Positions 23,509 to 29,673 of a stretch of DNA of 30,009 nt are shown here, one piece after another. A model generated the notes under the pieces. The model saw only the letters and a program-made list of their open reading frames with translations. It was not told the origin of the DNA and made no database searches. Made by a program: the position numbers and the translations under genes. How positions within the stretch are numbered: position 1 is the first letter of the stretch; each line of letters begins with the position of its first letter. This stretch comes from Candidatus Saccharibacteria bacterium UBA2112 (GTDB lineage Bacteria; Patescibacteriota; Saccharimonadia; Saccharimonadales; Saccharimonadaceae): contig DCYK01000043.1 of assembly GCA_002331045.1 (NCBI GenBank), positions 28,408 through 58,416 of the forward strand. The letters run 5' to 3'.

Positions 23509-24066
23509 TTAGGATCGCCATAGTTCCATATATGTGTCATCACTCGCTGTCGTCGTACATGCGCCCGAATTTGCACTCGTTGGATAGTCCACATCACCAT
23601 CTTCACCGCGTGTTAGTACTGCTGCGATCAGCTGCCCGTTACCACTGTCACAGATAAAATAGTCAAGATCGATAAAATACGGTCTATCCCATGGGTCATT
23701 GAGTGCCTGAATATATGGCCCATTCCAGCTATTTACCGCTGTTGTGCTCCATTCACACGTCTCTCTGACCGCACCTACAGTTGGCGCGCTGACGAGTCCA
23801 GTGACTGCAGTATCGATCGCGCTCTCTGGTCCAAAAGTCGTTCCGCCACCCGGACAATTAAAGACAGTACCTCCGGTATCAACCTCAAGTCGAGTGACGG
23901 CTTGTTTGATGTTCCGTAAATCAGTAGCAATTTGCGCATCTCGCGCTGCACTCGTCACGCCGTTATAGGCGACAATGGTAATTGCAGCGAGAATACCGAT
24001 AACAACCACGACGATGAGCAGCTCGACGATGGTGAAGCCACGTTCTCTACTAAAACCCCTTAGCAT
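23509..24066 (-). CDS. GspG-like pseudopilin, second of a pair
   Basis: This 185-residue prepilin has the leader MLRGFSRERG, then FTIVELLIVVVVIGILAAIT, with Gly(-1), Phe(+1) and Glu(+5). The C-terminal domain has DPWDRPYFID, like the DPWG-x-x-Y motif of GspG-type major pseudopilins, then TRGEDGDVD, which could bind calcium. Several cysteines may form disulfides. It overlaps the upstream paralogue by seven bases, so the two are translated together. Its first 29 mature residues are almost identical to those of that paralogue, although the DNA has many synonymous differences. It lies outside the main pilus cluster and is followed after 49 bases by the serine hydrolase gene. PilD at 8787-9677 is the likely processing enzyme. 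Confidence 0.8.
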   Translation of the reverse strand: MLRGFSRERGFTIVELLIVVVVIGILAAITIVAYNGVTSAARDAQIATDLRNIKQAVTRLEVDTGGTVFNCPGGGTTFGPESAIDTAVTGLVSAPTVGAVRETCEWSTTAVNSWNGPYIQALNDPWDRPYFIDLDYFICDSGNGQLIAAVLTRGEDGDVDYPTSANSGACTTTASDDTYMELWRS

Positions 24067-24527
24067 CCTGCCGCCTCTTTTGTGCTGACTAATAGTGATA
24101 TATCATCAGCGTTACCATTCACACTATCGGGACCAACGCTCTTAATACGCGTTGTCGCGCCAGCCGCGGAACTTGTATTGCAGTCGTTATCGTCATACCC
24201 CCAACAGTTTCCCCAGGGATCCTGAGGAGAGAGACCCTTGTAACCTTCCGCGCTAAGGGCATCAATGACGTAGCCAAGCCTCGTACAGTCCGGCGGATCA
24301 GTATTATAATTCCATGAATCGCCAATCGGTGGAAGCTCTCCATAGACGGCCTTGTATGCAAGCATGGCCTTTTTAAAACTTGCCAGTTCAGAATTTGCCT
24401 GGCTAATCCTTGCCTGTTCTGTCACGCCATTATAGGCCACGATTGTAATCGCGGCCAATATACCGATGACAACGACAACTATCAGCAGTTCAACGATAGT
24501 AAAGCCTGCCCTTTTGCTGATACCCAT
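24060..24527 (-). CDS. GspG-like pseudopilin, first of a pair
   Basis: About 155 residues from the ATG at 24527 (MGISKRAG, then FTIVELLIVVVVIGILAAIT). Frame upstream is open for 40 codons but holds hydrophobic non-prepilin sequence and the terminator of the next operon, so it is not used. The C-terminal domain shows DPWGNCWGYDD and a late IKSVGPDSVNGNADDISLL, matching the GspG pattern DPWG-x-x-Y followed by S-x-G-x-D-x-x-x-G-x-x-D-D-I, a calcium site in type II pseudopilins. The start has no ribosome site; TGCTTAAAT ends six bases upstream, suggesting a leaderless message. The protein could be a filament subunit of a second thin pilus or a minor component of the T4P. Confidence 0.8.
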   Translation of the reverse strand: MGISKRAGFTIVELLIVVVVIGILAAITIVAYNGVTEQARISQANSELASFKKAMLAYKAVYGELPPIGDSWNYNTDPPDCTRLGYVIDALSAEGYKGLSPQDPWGNCWGYDDNDCNTSSAAGATTRIKSVGPDSVNGNADDISLLVSTKEAAGC

Positions 24528-24533
24528 AGAACC

Positions 24534-24542
24534 ATTTAAGCA
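24534..24542 (-). promoter_or_regulatory. Candidate extended -10 of the pseudopilin pair
   Basis: The minus strand reads TGCTTAAAT (TGn plus TTAAAT, two mismatches to TATAAT), six bases before the ATG at 24527. It lies just downstream of the terminator at 24590-24621, as expected for a new transcription unit. Confidence 0.35.
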
Positions 24543-24589
24543 TAAAAGGATTGAGGGGCAAATTTCAACGATAAAAAACAGCAGAAATG

Positions 24590-24621
24590 AAAAAACGCCC
24601 AGACAGTAAAACATCTGGGCG
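24590..24621 (-). terminator. Rho-independent terminator of the GC-rich two-gene operon
   Basis: On the minus strand a perfect 8-bp GC-rich stem (CGCCCAGA/TCTGGGCG, loop of ten bases) is followed directly by six T residues. It lies 38 bases after the stop of the sortase-like gene and ends the operon before the pseudopilin pair. Confidence 0.8.
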
Positions 24622-24659
24622 CCCTGCTCGGCTGGCTGCACGAGCAAGTTGATTCGGGG

Positions 24660-25418
24660 TCAGCTAAAGCTAACCGATTCGATGAGATGGAACTCGAGGA
24701 TGCGCGATACCGCAGTGTTCCTGAGCTTGTCCGTAACCGGATCTCGCTCAAGATCACACATAACCACTAACCACCGATCGCGTTCCTTCGTGAAGAGAAG
24801 CTCCAGGTCTTTGGTTTCCTCCTTCAATGGTTGGTGAACGTCCGTCAGCCGACTGGTCAACCTCCCCGTCGGTAATACGAGTTCGGCCATGTAGCCAGAA
24901 CTTGCATCACTATCAGGAGAAATCGATGTCAGTGCATTACACGGCAACGGCGGATCCGCCTCCGCTATCGTATGACACACAATGACTGTCGTGCCGACAC
25001 CCGTACCCGGCAGAACTGCCCAGTCGAGATGCGGGTCATTCTGCACAGCCGGCAACTCGAGCGTATTCGGCAGTACCGAGTTATTGTGTTCCGGACGCAT
25101 CACAGCAGGATTCGGATCAAGATTCGGCACTCCCGATGCCGACGGTCCCAAGAGTGGCCGCTCTCCTTCTTTCCAGATTGTCAGCTCTGTCGGCATGGCT
25201 TGCGCGACAGGTTCATGCCGGTAATCAGGAGGTGGGGGTGGTGCCGCCGATTCGGTTGTCGACGGCACCACCTCACTCGTAGAAGGAGTGATTGGTTCCA
25301 GTGGTGCAGATACCCTGTACTGCACTGGCCCAACAAGGTTGTAGGCCAGCACTCCACAGAGAATTGCAACACCGAAGACCACAGCCACACTCAGGAGGAG
25401 GGATCTACGACCCTTCAT
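24660..25418 (-). CDS. Sortase-like membrane-anchored protein
   Basis: This 252-residue protein has an N-terminal anchor (RRSLLLSVAVVFGVAILCGVL, about residues 5-25), a Pro/Ser/Thr-rich stalk (35-70, with PPPPP) and a C-terminal domain of sortase type. Sortases are cysteine transpeptidases that join surface proteins to the wall or to each other. The pattern fits: a strand LDWAVLPGTG, then the catalytic-His strand TTVIVCHT (His149), a PCNALTSI segment, and a late strand LVVMC (Cys221) followed by an Arg-containing strand (Arg233/Arg239 in KLRNTAVSRI). The Cys motif is LVVMC, not the common TLxTC, so the assignment is by pattern, not certain. Start overlaps the stop of the surface-protein gene by 14 bases, indicating coupling. 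Composition is moderately GC-rich (32 of 60 bases in 25081-25140). Confidence 0.65.
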   Translation of the reverse strand: MKGRRSLLLSVAVVFGVAILCGVLAYNLVGPVQYRVSAPLEPITPSTSEVVPSTTESAAPPPPPDYRHEPVAQAMPTELTIWKEGERPLLGPSASGVPNLDPNPAVMRPEHNNSVLPNTLELPAVQNDPHLDWAVLPGTGVGTTVIVCHTIAEADPPLPCNALTSISPDSDASSGYMAELVLPTGRLTSRLTDVHQPLKEETKDLELLFTKERDRWLVVMCDLERDPVTDKLRNTAVSRILEFHLIESVSFS

Positions 25419-27141
25419 TCGGACGTCCGCGACGATGCCGAAGGATCAGAATCCCACTTCCAAGCACCAACACACCGACAGCTAGTGCAATCGCATACTG
25501 CAACCTGCGATCGGTCTCGATGATCGCACCTGCAGTATCAGTGGTGTCTGAGTCATCCGGCGTTACACCGAGTTTCCCGTAACCACCGAACTCCGGCGGG
25601 AGCCCCTCGCGGGCCTGCCCCTGCACGTAGTTGCGCTTGTAGCTGTCCACGTGGAAGCGGTCGTGGTTCCAGCGGCCGTGAAGATAGGTGTTGTAGCACT
25701 CCACCACTTCGCGGTCATGATGGCGGCCCAGGATTTTGCAATCCTTGACCCAACCAACACCGTCGATCCACACGTCGCGGAACTCCTCCTCGACGTAACC
25801 GCAGTTGCCGTTGACCCTGAACGTGCCACCGTTGGCCGTGAAGCCCCCGCTGAGGGGGCTCACACTCCCTGCAGCCGAAACTGCCCAGTAGCTACCTTCG
25901 TAGCCTTCGCACCAGCCTCGCGGCAGGACGAGCGGGTGGCCTTTGGCGTGCTCGGGTACGACGACCTCGATCACGTGATCCGTCCCCACCGGCTGCAGAT
26001 AATACTTCTGCACGGTGATGTTGTTGACGTCGACGTCGATGTCCAGATCCAGATCGAAATCCAGCTCCAACTTGTTGAGGGTGTTCTTGGTGATGTTGTT
26101 GACGATTGTCACCGTGTCGTTGTCGTTCTTGACGACGTGGACGTCCGGATCGGCCGGCGGTTGCTGGTCATCCTCGGACGGCCCGCCCTTGGCGGACGGG
26201 GTGTCTTGTTCGAGGACCTCCTCTTCGTCAACTGATGTCACCGTTGTTGCCTCAACGGCTTCCTGCTCCAGGATCTCCTCCCAGCCCGGATCGGCCGCTG
26301 CCGGCTCCGGGATGTCGACCGGTTCGACGATCTCCTGCTCGTCAGTCTCGCCGCTGGGTGCGGGCGAGTCTTCCGTGCCCGAGTTGTCGCCGACCGGCTC
26401 CTGACCGCTGGGGTCGTTGTCACCCGACGTCGGGGGCGAGTCTTCCGAATCACCCTGTCCGTTATCGGTCCCGGATTCCTCCTCCGTGGTTTCCACCACG
26501 GCGGTCTCTTCCGATTCCGAAGCCGGAGCCGGAGCCCCACTTCCCGCCGGCTGCTCGCCCTCGGAAGTCTGAGGTTGGCTTGCCGGCGGCTGAGGTTCGT
26601 CCACCGTCTCCACGGAGTTAGACGACCCCTGATCACCGGCATCGTCCGACCCACCGCCGGCCGTCTGTGGCTGCTGGCCCGCAGGGGGCAGCGAACCACT
26701 TCCGGATGGCGTCTCTGGTGTGGTGTCTTCGGCAATCTCCACCTCGGTGGTTACCGGCGGAGCCAGAGATTCCTCGACTACACCAGCGCCCCCAGACCCC
26801 GACGAGGTGTCGGGTACGGACGGAGGTGGTGGAGGTGGTGGAGGTGGCGCCTGAGGGGCACCTGCCGGTGATCCTCCGCCAGATACCGACGAATCGGCCG
26901 GTGGTGGCGCAACAGCAGGAGCATCCACGATCGCTTCACCTGCCGGAGGAGGTACAACTACCTCCAGTTCAGGCTCCACGACCTCAGTCGTCGGAATACC
27001 GGGGGGGAGTGTCGGTTCCTCGGGTTGGGCCGAAGCCACTCCCGGAAATGACAGCACGAGAAATGCAGCAGCCGAGGCTGCCACCGTTCTCATACCCACC
27101 ATCTCGGTATCCCGACGAGATGTGTTGAACAAAGCACGCAC
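25405..27141 (-). CDS. Secreted Pro/Glu-rich protein with C-terminal membrane anchor
   Basis: About 578 residues from a GTG at 27141, preferred because GGGAG lies six bases upstream; an ATG nine codons earlier has no ribosome site. A signal peptide (RTVAASAAAFLVLSFPGVASA) probably cleaves after ASA. Then comes a long disordered region (about 300 residues) rich in Pro, Glu, Ser, Gly and Thr, including nine consecutive prolines. An acidic strand (LELDFDLDLDIDVDVNN) leads into a folded-looking domain with four cysteines (GWCEGY, NCGYV, KDCKI, VECYN), enough for two disulfides. A transmembrane helix (ALAVGVLVLGSGILIL) and HRRGRP tail close the protein. No LPxTG is present; LGVTP lies about 20 residues before the helix. 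It is far more GC-rich than its surroundings (40 of 60 bases in 26401-26460). No family was recognised. Confidence 0.8.
   Translation of the reverse strand: MRALFNTSRRDTEMVGMRTVAASAAAFLVLSFPGVASAQPEEPTLPPGIPTTEVVEPELEVVVPPPAGEAIVDAPAVAPPPADSSVSGGGSPAGAPQAPPPPPPPPPSVPDTSSGSGGAGVVEESLAPPVTTEVEIAEDTTPETPSGSGSLPPAGQQPQTAGGGSDDAGDQGSSNSVETVDEPQPPASQPQTSEGEQPAGSGAPAPASESEETAVVETTEEESGTDNGQGDSEDSPPTSGDNDPSGQEPVGDNSGTEDSPAPSGETDEQEIVEPVDIPEPAAADPGWEEILEQEAVEATTVTSVDEEEVLEQDTPSAKGGPSEDDQQPPADPDVHVVKNDNDTVTIVNNITKNTLNKLELDFDLDLDIDVDVNNITVQKYYLQPVGTDHVIEVVVPEHAKGHPLVLPRGWCEGYEGSYWAVSAAGSVSPLSGGFTANGGTFRVNGNCGYVEEEFRDVWIDGVGWVKDCKILGRHHDREVVECYNTYLHGRWNHDRFHVDSYKRNYVQGQAREGLPPEFGGYGKLGVTPDDSDTTDTAGAIIETDRRLQYAIALAVGVLVLGSGILILRHRRGRPNEGS
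26822..26848. repeat. 9-bp repeat encoding the polyproline tract
   Basis: Three near-perfect copies of GGAGGTGGT (the last ends in C) encode nine prolines of the secreted protein. Copy number is a likely point of length variation, always in steps of three residues. Confidence 0.65.
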
Positions 27142-27237
27142 GGCGTACTCCCTTCTTTTCTTTCTCATCGGTTAAGGGACATGACGGTCTTGTACCGCCA
27201 CGTTTTCCTACGCCTCACAGATTGTATAGGCAATATA

Positions 27238-27266
27238 ACTATACATTAATATATGTATTTTGTAAA
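27238..27266 (-). promoter_or_regulatory. Promoter of the GC-rich two-gene operon
   Basis: The minus strand reads TTTACA, 17 bases, TATAGT, within AT-rich DNA right after the tlyA stop. The predicted start near 27231 gives a leader of about 90 bases. This contains a GGCGGT/ACCGTC hairpin (about 27182-27200), then the GGGAG ribosome site. Confidence 0.55.
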
Positions 27267-27271
27267 TAGCA

Positions 27272-27982
27272 TCATACCGCTTTTAGCAGGTAAAACCGCT
27301 CCCGGTTGCCCTTACTTCCCGCCACTTCACTATCACGTTTATCAATAATGACAAACCGCTCTTTTGCCCACACTTCAAAGTCATGCATTATCCGTCGTCG
27401 AACCGAATCGTTTTTAATAATACCCTTATGTACCTGGTCTCGTCCCGCCTCAAACTGAGGCTTCACCATAGCAACAACCAATGCTCGAGGAGCAAGTCCT
27501 GCGACCGCAGGAAGAATCTCACGCAGGCTAATAAAACTAACATCAATAACAACCACATCAATCATCTCATCAGTGCGAAAATTACGAATATCGGTTTTTT
27601 CGTGCAGCTCTACACGTTCGTTCCCGCGTAAACTTGAGTGTAATTGATTCGTCCCTACATCGACAGCAATTACTTTGGTAGCACCATGCTGCAGTGCATA
27701 GTCAGTAAAACCACCAGTACTACTACCAACATCTAGCACCACCTTGTCACGAAACTCGACGCCTAGCAATGCCGCCACACTGGCAAGCTTTAGTCCTGCA
27801 CGGCTGACATAGTGCTCTGTGGCAATTAACTGAACATCTGCAGATTCGTGAACCATCTGACCAGATTTTATTACCACGCGACCATTAACAGTCACCTTTC
27901 CGAGCTCAATCCAATTTTCTGCCTGCGAGCGTGACGAAGTAAGACCGCTTCGTACCATGAGCTGGTCAAGCCTGAATTTCAT
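27272..27982 (-). CDS. tlyA: rRNA 2'-O-methyltransferase TlyA (S4 + FtsJ domains)
   Basis: About 236 residues from the ATG at 27982, where the S4-type RNA-binding domain begins (MKFRLDQLMVRSGLTSSRSQ); the frame is open further upstream into efp, which is not expected to be coding. TlyA proteins methylate the ribose 2'-hydroxyl of cytidines in 16S and/or 23S rRNA. The FtsJ-like domain shows the SAM-binding loop VLDVGSSTGGFTDYALQ, an acidic strand end IAVDVG, VVVIDVSFISL and a VKPQFE block carrying a catalytic lysine. The C-terminus GSKGNRERFYLL is typical. It starts five bases after the efp stop with a weak AAGAAG ribosome site, as the last gene of the rpsF operon. Confidence 0.93.
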   Translation of the reverse strand: MKFRLDQLMVRSGLTSSRSQAENWIELGKVTVNGRVVIKSGQMVHESADVQLIATEHYVSRAGLKLASVAALLGVEFRDKVVLDVGSSTGGFTDYALQHGATKVIAVDVGTNQLHSSLRGNERVELHEKTDIRNFRTDEMIDVVVIDVSFISLREILPAVAGLAPRALVVAMVKPQFEAGRDQVHKGIIKNDSVRRRIMHDFEVWAKERFVIIDKRDSEVAGSKGNRERFYLLKAV

Positions 27983-27986
27983 AAAA

Positions 27987-28547
27987 TTACTTCTTTCGTT
28001 CGCGGTATTCACCCGTCGCGGTATCGACGGATACAATATCACCAGTCTTAATGAATGCCGGGACTTTGATAACCAAGCCTGTTTCAAGCGTCGCATCTTT
28101 CAGGACACTGCTCGTTGTATCACCTTTTACGACATCCTCTGTGTACGTTACTTCCAGATAGATATTTTTTGGTAGCTCAACATTAATCACCGTTCCATCA
28201 AAGAACTGGAGGTTTAGTCCGTCGCCTTCCTTTAGGTAGTGGGCTGCCGTATCAACAAAATCAGTATTGAGCTGATATTGCTCAAAACTTTCCGGGTCCA
28301 TGAAATGAAAATCCGTACCATCTGAATACAAATATTGCACAGGACGACTAGTTACCTCTGCACGTTCAATCTTATCGGCCCCTTTGAATGTCTTCGGTAT
28401 AACACTGCCGTCGATCAGATTTTTGAGGCGAACATTGACGATACTGCCACCACGTCCCATGACTTTTTGCGCATATTCAATAACACGATACGGCTTGCCA
28501 TCAATCTGACAGACAACCCCTTTCTTAAGATCAGTTGGCTGATACAT
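27987..28547 (-). CDS. efp: Elongation factor P with Arg at the loop tip
   Basis: This 186-residue protein has the length and three-domain layout of EF-P, which relieves ribosome stalling at polyproline. Domain I (residues about 1-63) begins TDLKKGVVCQIDGKPYRVIEY, domain II about 65-125 and domain III about 126-186, with VTYTEDVVKGDT. The loop that enters the peptidyl-transferase centre reads KVMGRGGS, placing Arg32 at the position of modified Lys34 in Escherichia coli. Arginine-type EF-P is rhamnosylated by EarP in some proteobacteria; no earP is in this window. The start follows AGGGTTAGGG. EF-P may matter here because the neighbouring GC-rich operon encodes long polyproline runs. Confidence 0.95.
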   Translation of the reverse strand: MYQPTDLKKGVVCQIDGKPYRVIEYAQKVMGRGGSIVNVRLKNLIDGSVIPKTFKGADKIERAEVTSRPVQYLYSDGTDFHFMDPESFEQYQLNTDFVDTAAHYLKEGDGLNLQFFDGTVINVELPKNIYLEVTYTEDVVKGDTTSSVLKDATLETGLVIKVPAFIKTGDIVSVDTATGEYRERKK

Positions 28548-28550
28548 ACC

Positions 28551-28748
28551 CTAACCCTGTACAACAAATGGTAGCAATGCCAGGTGTCGTGCACGCTTGA
28601 TTGCTGTTGCAAGCTGTCGTTGCTGCTTTGCAGGCAGGCCAGTCTTGCTCGCTGGCTCAACCTGACCATACGCATTAATATAGCGCAATAGGGTCTTTGG
28701 GTCTTTATAGTCAAAATACGCTGGTGCGTCTTTTTTAAATCTCTTCAT
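28551..28748 (-). CDS. rpsR: Small ribosomal subunit protein bS18
   Basis: A 65-residue protein from the second of two adjacent ATGs (28748); the first (28751) lies only three bases from the AGGAG ribosome site, the second six, so the latter is favoured. It binds the central domain of 16S rRNA together with bS6. Recognisable segments are FDYKDPKTLLRYINAYGQ, then the basic KQQRQLATAIKRARHLALLPF. It is a little shorter than the usual bS18 of about 75 residues, mostly at the N-terminus. It follows ssb by six to nine bases, and efp, not rplI, comes next. Confidence 0.95.
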   Translation of the reverse strand: MKRFKKDAPAYFDYKDPKTLLRYINAYGQVEPASKTGLPAKQQRQLATAIKRARHLALLPFVVQG

Positions 28749-28757
28749 CATATTCTC

Positions 28758-29198
28758 CTAAAATGGAATCTCACTTAAATCAATTGGTTTGTCGTCAATA
28801 TCTTCAATCACAACGTCATCAGACTTCTTTTTGTTGTCGGTTGGCTTTGACGGGGCAGCTGAACCACCACCATCACCACTGGGGCCATCCAAGAAGGTTA
28901 CATCAGTTGCAGTCACTTCGATGCGGCTACGCTTTTTCCCCGTCTCTTTGTCATCCCAGCTATCTTGGCGTAAGCGACCTTGCACTAAGCAACGGCGACC
29001 CTTACTAAGATACTGCGAAACAAGCTCACCGAGCTTTTCCCATGCTGTCACATCGAAAAAGTCCGCCTGATCGTCCTGTGTCTGGCGATCAACCGCCAAG
29101 CTAAAACTTGTGACCGTCTTGCCACTTGGTGTTGTGCGCGTTTCGGGATCACGCGTCAGTCGCCCCATTAGAATGACCTGGTTGATGCTTTTTGCCAT
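28758..29198 (-). CDS. ssb: Single-stranded DNA-binding protein SSB
   Basis: A 146-residue SSB, which coats single-stranded DNA in replication, repair and recombination. The OB fold occupies residues 1 to about 105, with INQVILMGRLTRDPETRTTPSGKTV, the aromatic FFDVTAWEKLGE and the basic LVQGRLRQDSW. A short Gly/Ser/Lys-rich linker follows (DGGGSAAPSKPTDNKKK), then the acidic C-terminal tip ending DLSEIPF, which recruits partner proteins. A GGGGAGG lies about eleven bases upstream, with a second AGGA closer to the ATG. Its position between rpsF and rpsR is the classical one. Confidence 0.96.
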   Translation of the reverse strand: MAKSINQVILMGRLTRDPETRTTPSGKTVTSFSLAVDRQTQDDQADFFDVTAWEKLGELVSQYLSKGRRCLVQGRLRQDSWDDKETGKKRSRIEVTATDVTFLDGPSGDGGGSAAPSKPTDNKKKSDDVVIEDIDDKPIDLSEIPF

Positions 29199-29204
29199 AA
29201 CGTC

Positions 29205-29567
29205 CTATTCCTCCCCTTTTACTTCGTCAGTTTCCCTACGTTCACTGGCACGCTTCTTGTCTTCGGCCAGTAGAGCACGACCTTTTTCATCAGCAAGCAC
29301 CAGCAGGTAGCGTAGTACTTCATCGGTAATGTTTAGCGTGTTGCTAATCTTGAGTGGAGCGCTTGCGGGTAGTTTTACATCGAAGTAAACATACACAGCA
29401 AAGTCTTCCTTCTTGATAGTATAGGCAAGTTTTTTCTTGCCCCAATTATCCTCACTGACAATTTCACCATCAGCGTCCTTGATAATAGCCCTGACTTTAT
29501 CGAGAGCTTTATCCAAATCTGCCTCCAGATCGGGATGAATGAGAACGGTTAGTTCGTATTCTTTCAC
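29205..29567 (-). CDS. rpsF: Small ribosomal subunit protein bS6
   Basis: A 120-residue bS6 that starts at a GTG (MKEYELTVLIHPD) with a near-perfect AAAGGAGG ribosome site. It forms a heterodimer with bS18 on the 16S rRNA platform. Typical segments are the N-terminal YELTVLIHPD strand, WGKKKLAYTIKKEDFAVYVYF and NTLNITDEVLRYLLV. The C-terminus carries an extra charged tail (EDKKRASERRETDEVKGEE). It opens the rpsF-ssb-rpsR-efp-tlyA operon, which has a strong promoter at 29636-29664 and a structured leader. Confidence 0.96.
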   Translation of the reverse strand: MKEYELTVLIHPDLEADLDKALDKVRAIIKDADGEIVSEDNWGKKKLAYTIKKEDFAVYVYFDVKLPASAPLKISNTLNITDEVLRYLLVLADEKGRALLAEDKKRASERRETDEVKGEE

Positions 29568-29582
29568 ATTTCCTCCTTTGGA

Positions 29583-29631
29583 ACCCGTGTGTCCGGGTAC
29601 TTACACCTCGCGTAAGTTGAGTTAATAACTC
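29583..29631 (-). promoter_or_regulatory. Structured rpsF leader: three adjacent inverted repeats
   Basis: Three inverted repeats are packed side by side between promoter and ribosome site. They are GAGTTA-A-TAACTC (29619-29631, spanning the predicted start point), ACTTAC/GTAAGT with a 7-base loop (29599-29617) and ACCCG/CGGGT with a 6-base loop (29583-29598). bS6:bS18 autoregulates the rpsF operon through an mRNA leader in several phyla, so the RNA hairpins are candidate binding sites; the match to the known motif was not established. Confidence 0.45.
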
Positions 29632-29635
29632 TTTA

Positions 29636-29664
29636 ATTATACCCTTTATACGAGGAAAAGTCTA
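29636..29664 (-). promoter_or_regulatory. Promoter of the rpsF-ssb-rpsR-efp-tlyA operon
   Basis: The minus strand reads TAGACT, 17 bases, a perfect TATAAT, in the gap after ftsK. Start of transcription is predicted near 29629, about 62 bases before the rpsF GTG. Confidence 0.65.
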
Positions 29665-29673
29665 GAGGCTGTA

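Noticed and set aside
24528..24647. N-terminal extension of the first pseudopilin
   Set aside because: It would place a second hydrophobic stretch before the prepilin signal and run through the terminator hairpin at 24590-24621.
25651..27128. Several long plus-strand ORFs opposite the secreted Pro/Glu-rich gene
   Set aside because: GC-rich DNA has few stop codons by chance. These frames lack ribosome sites and have Arg/Pro-rich shadow composition, while the minus frame has a signal peptide, anchor, promoter and terminator.
24660..27168. Assembly chimera or contamination as the cause of the GC jump
   Set aside because: Cannot be excluded by sequence alone, but the operon has an AT-rich promoter directly after tlyA, a clean terminator and matching orientation. 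Read coverage across 24.6 and 27.2 kb would settle it.
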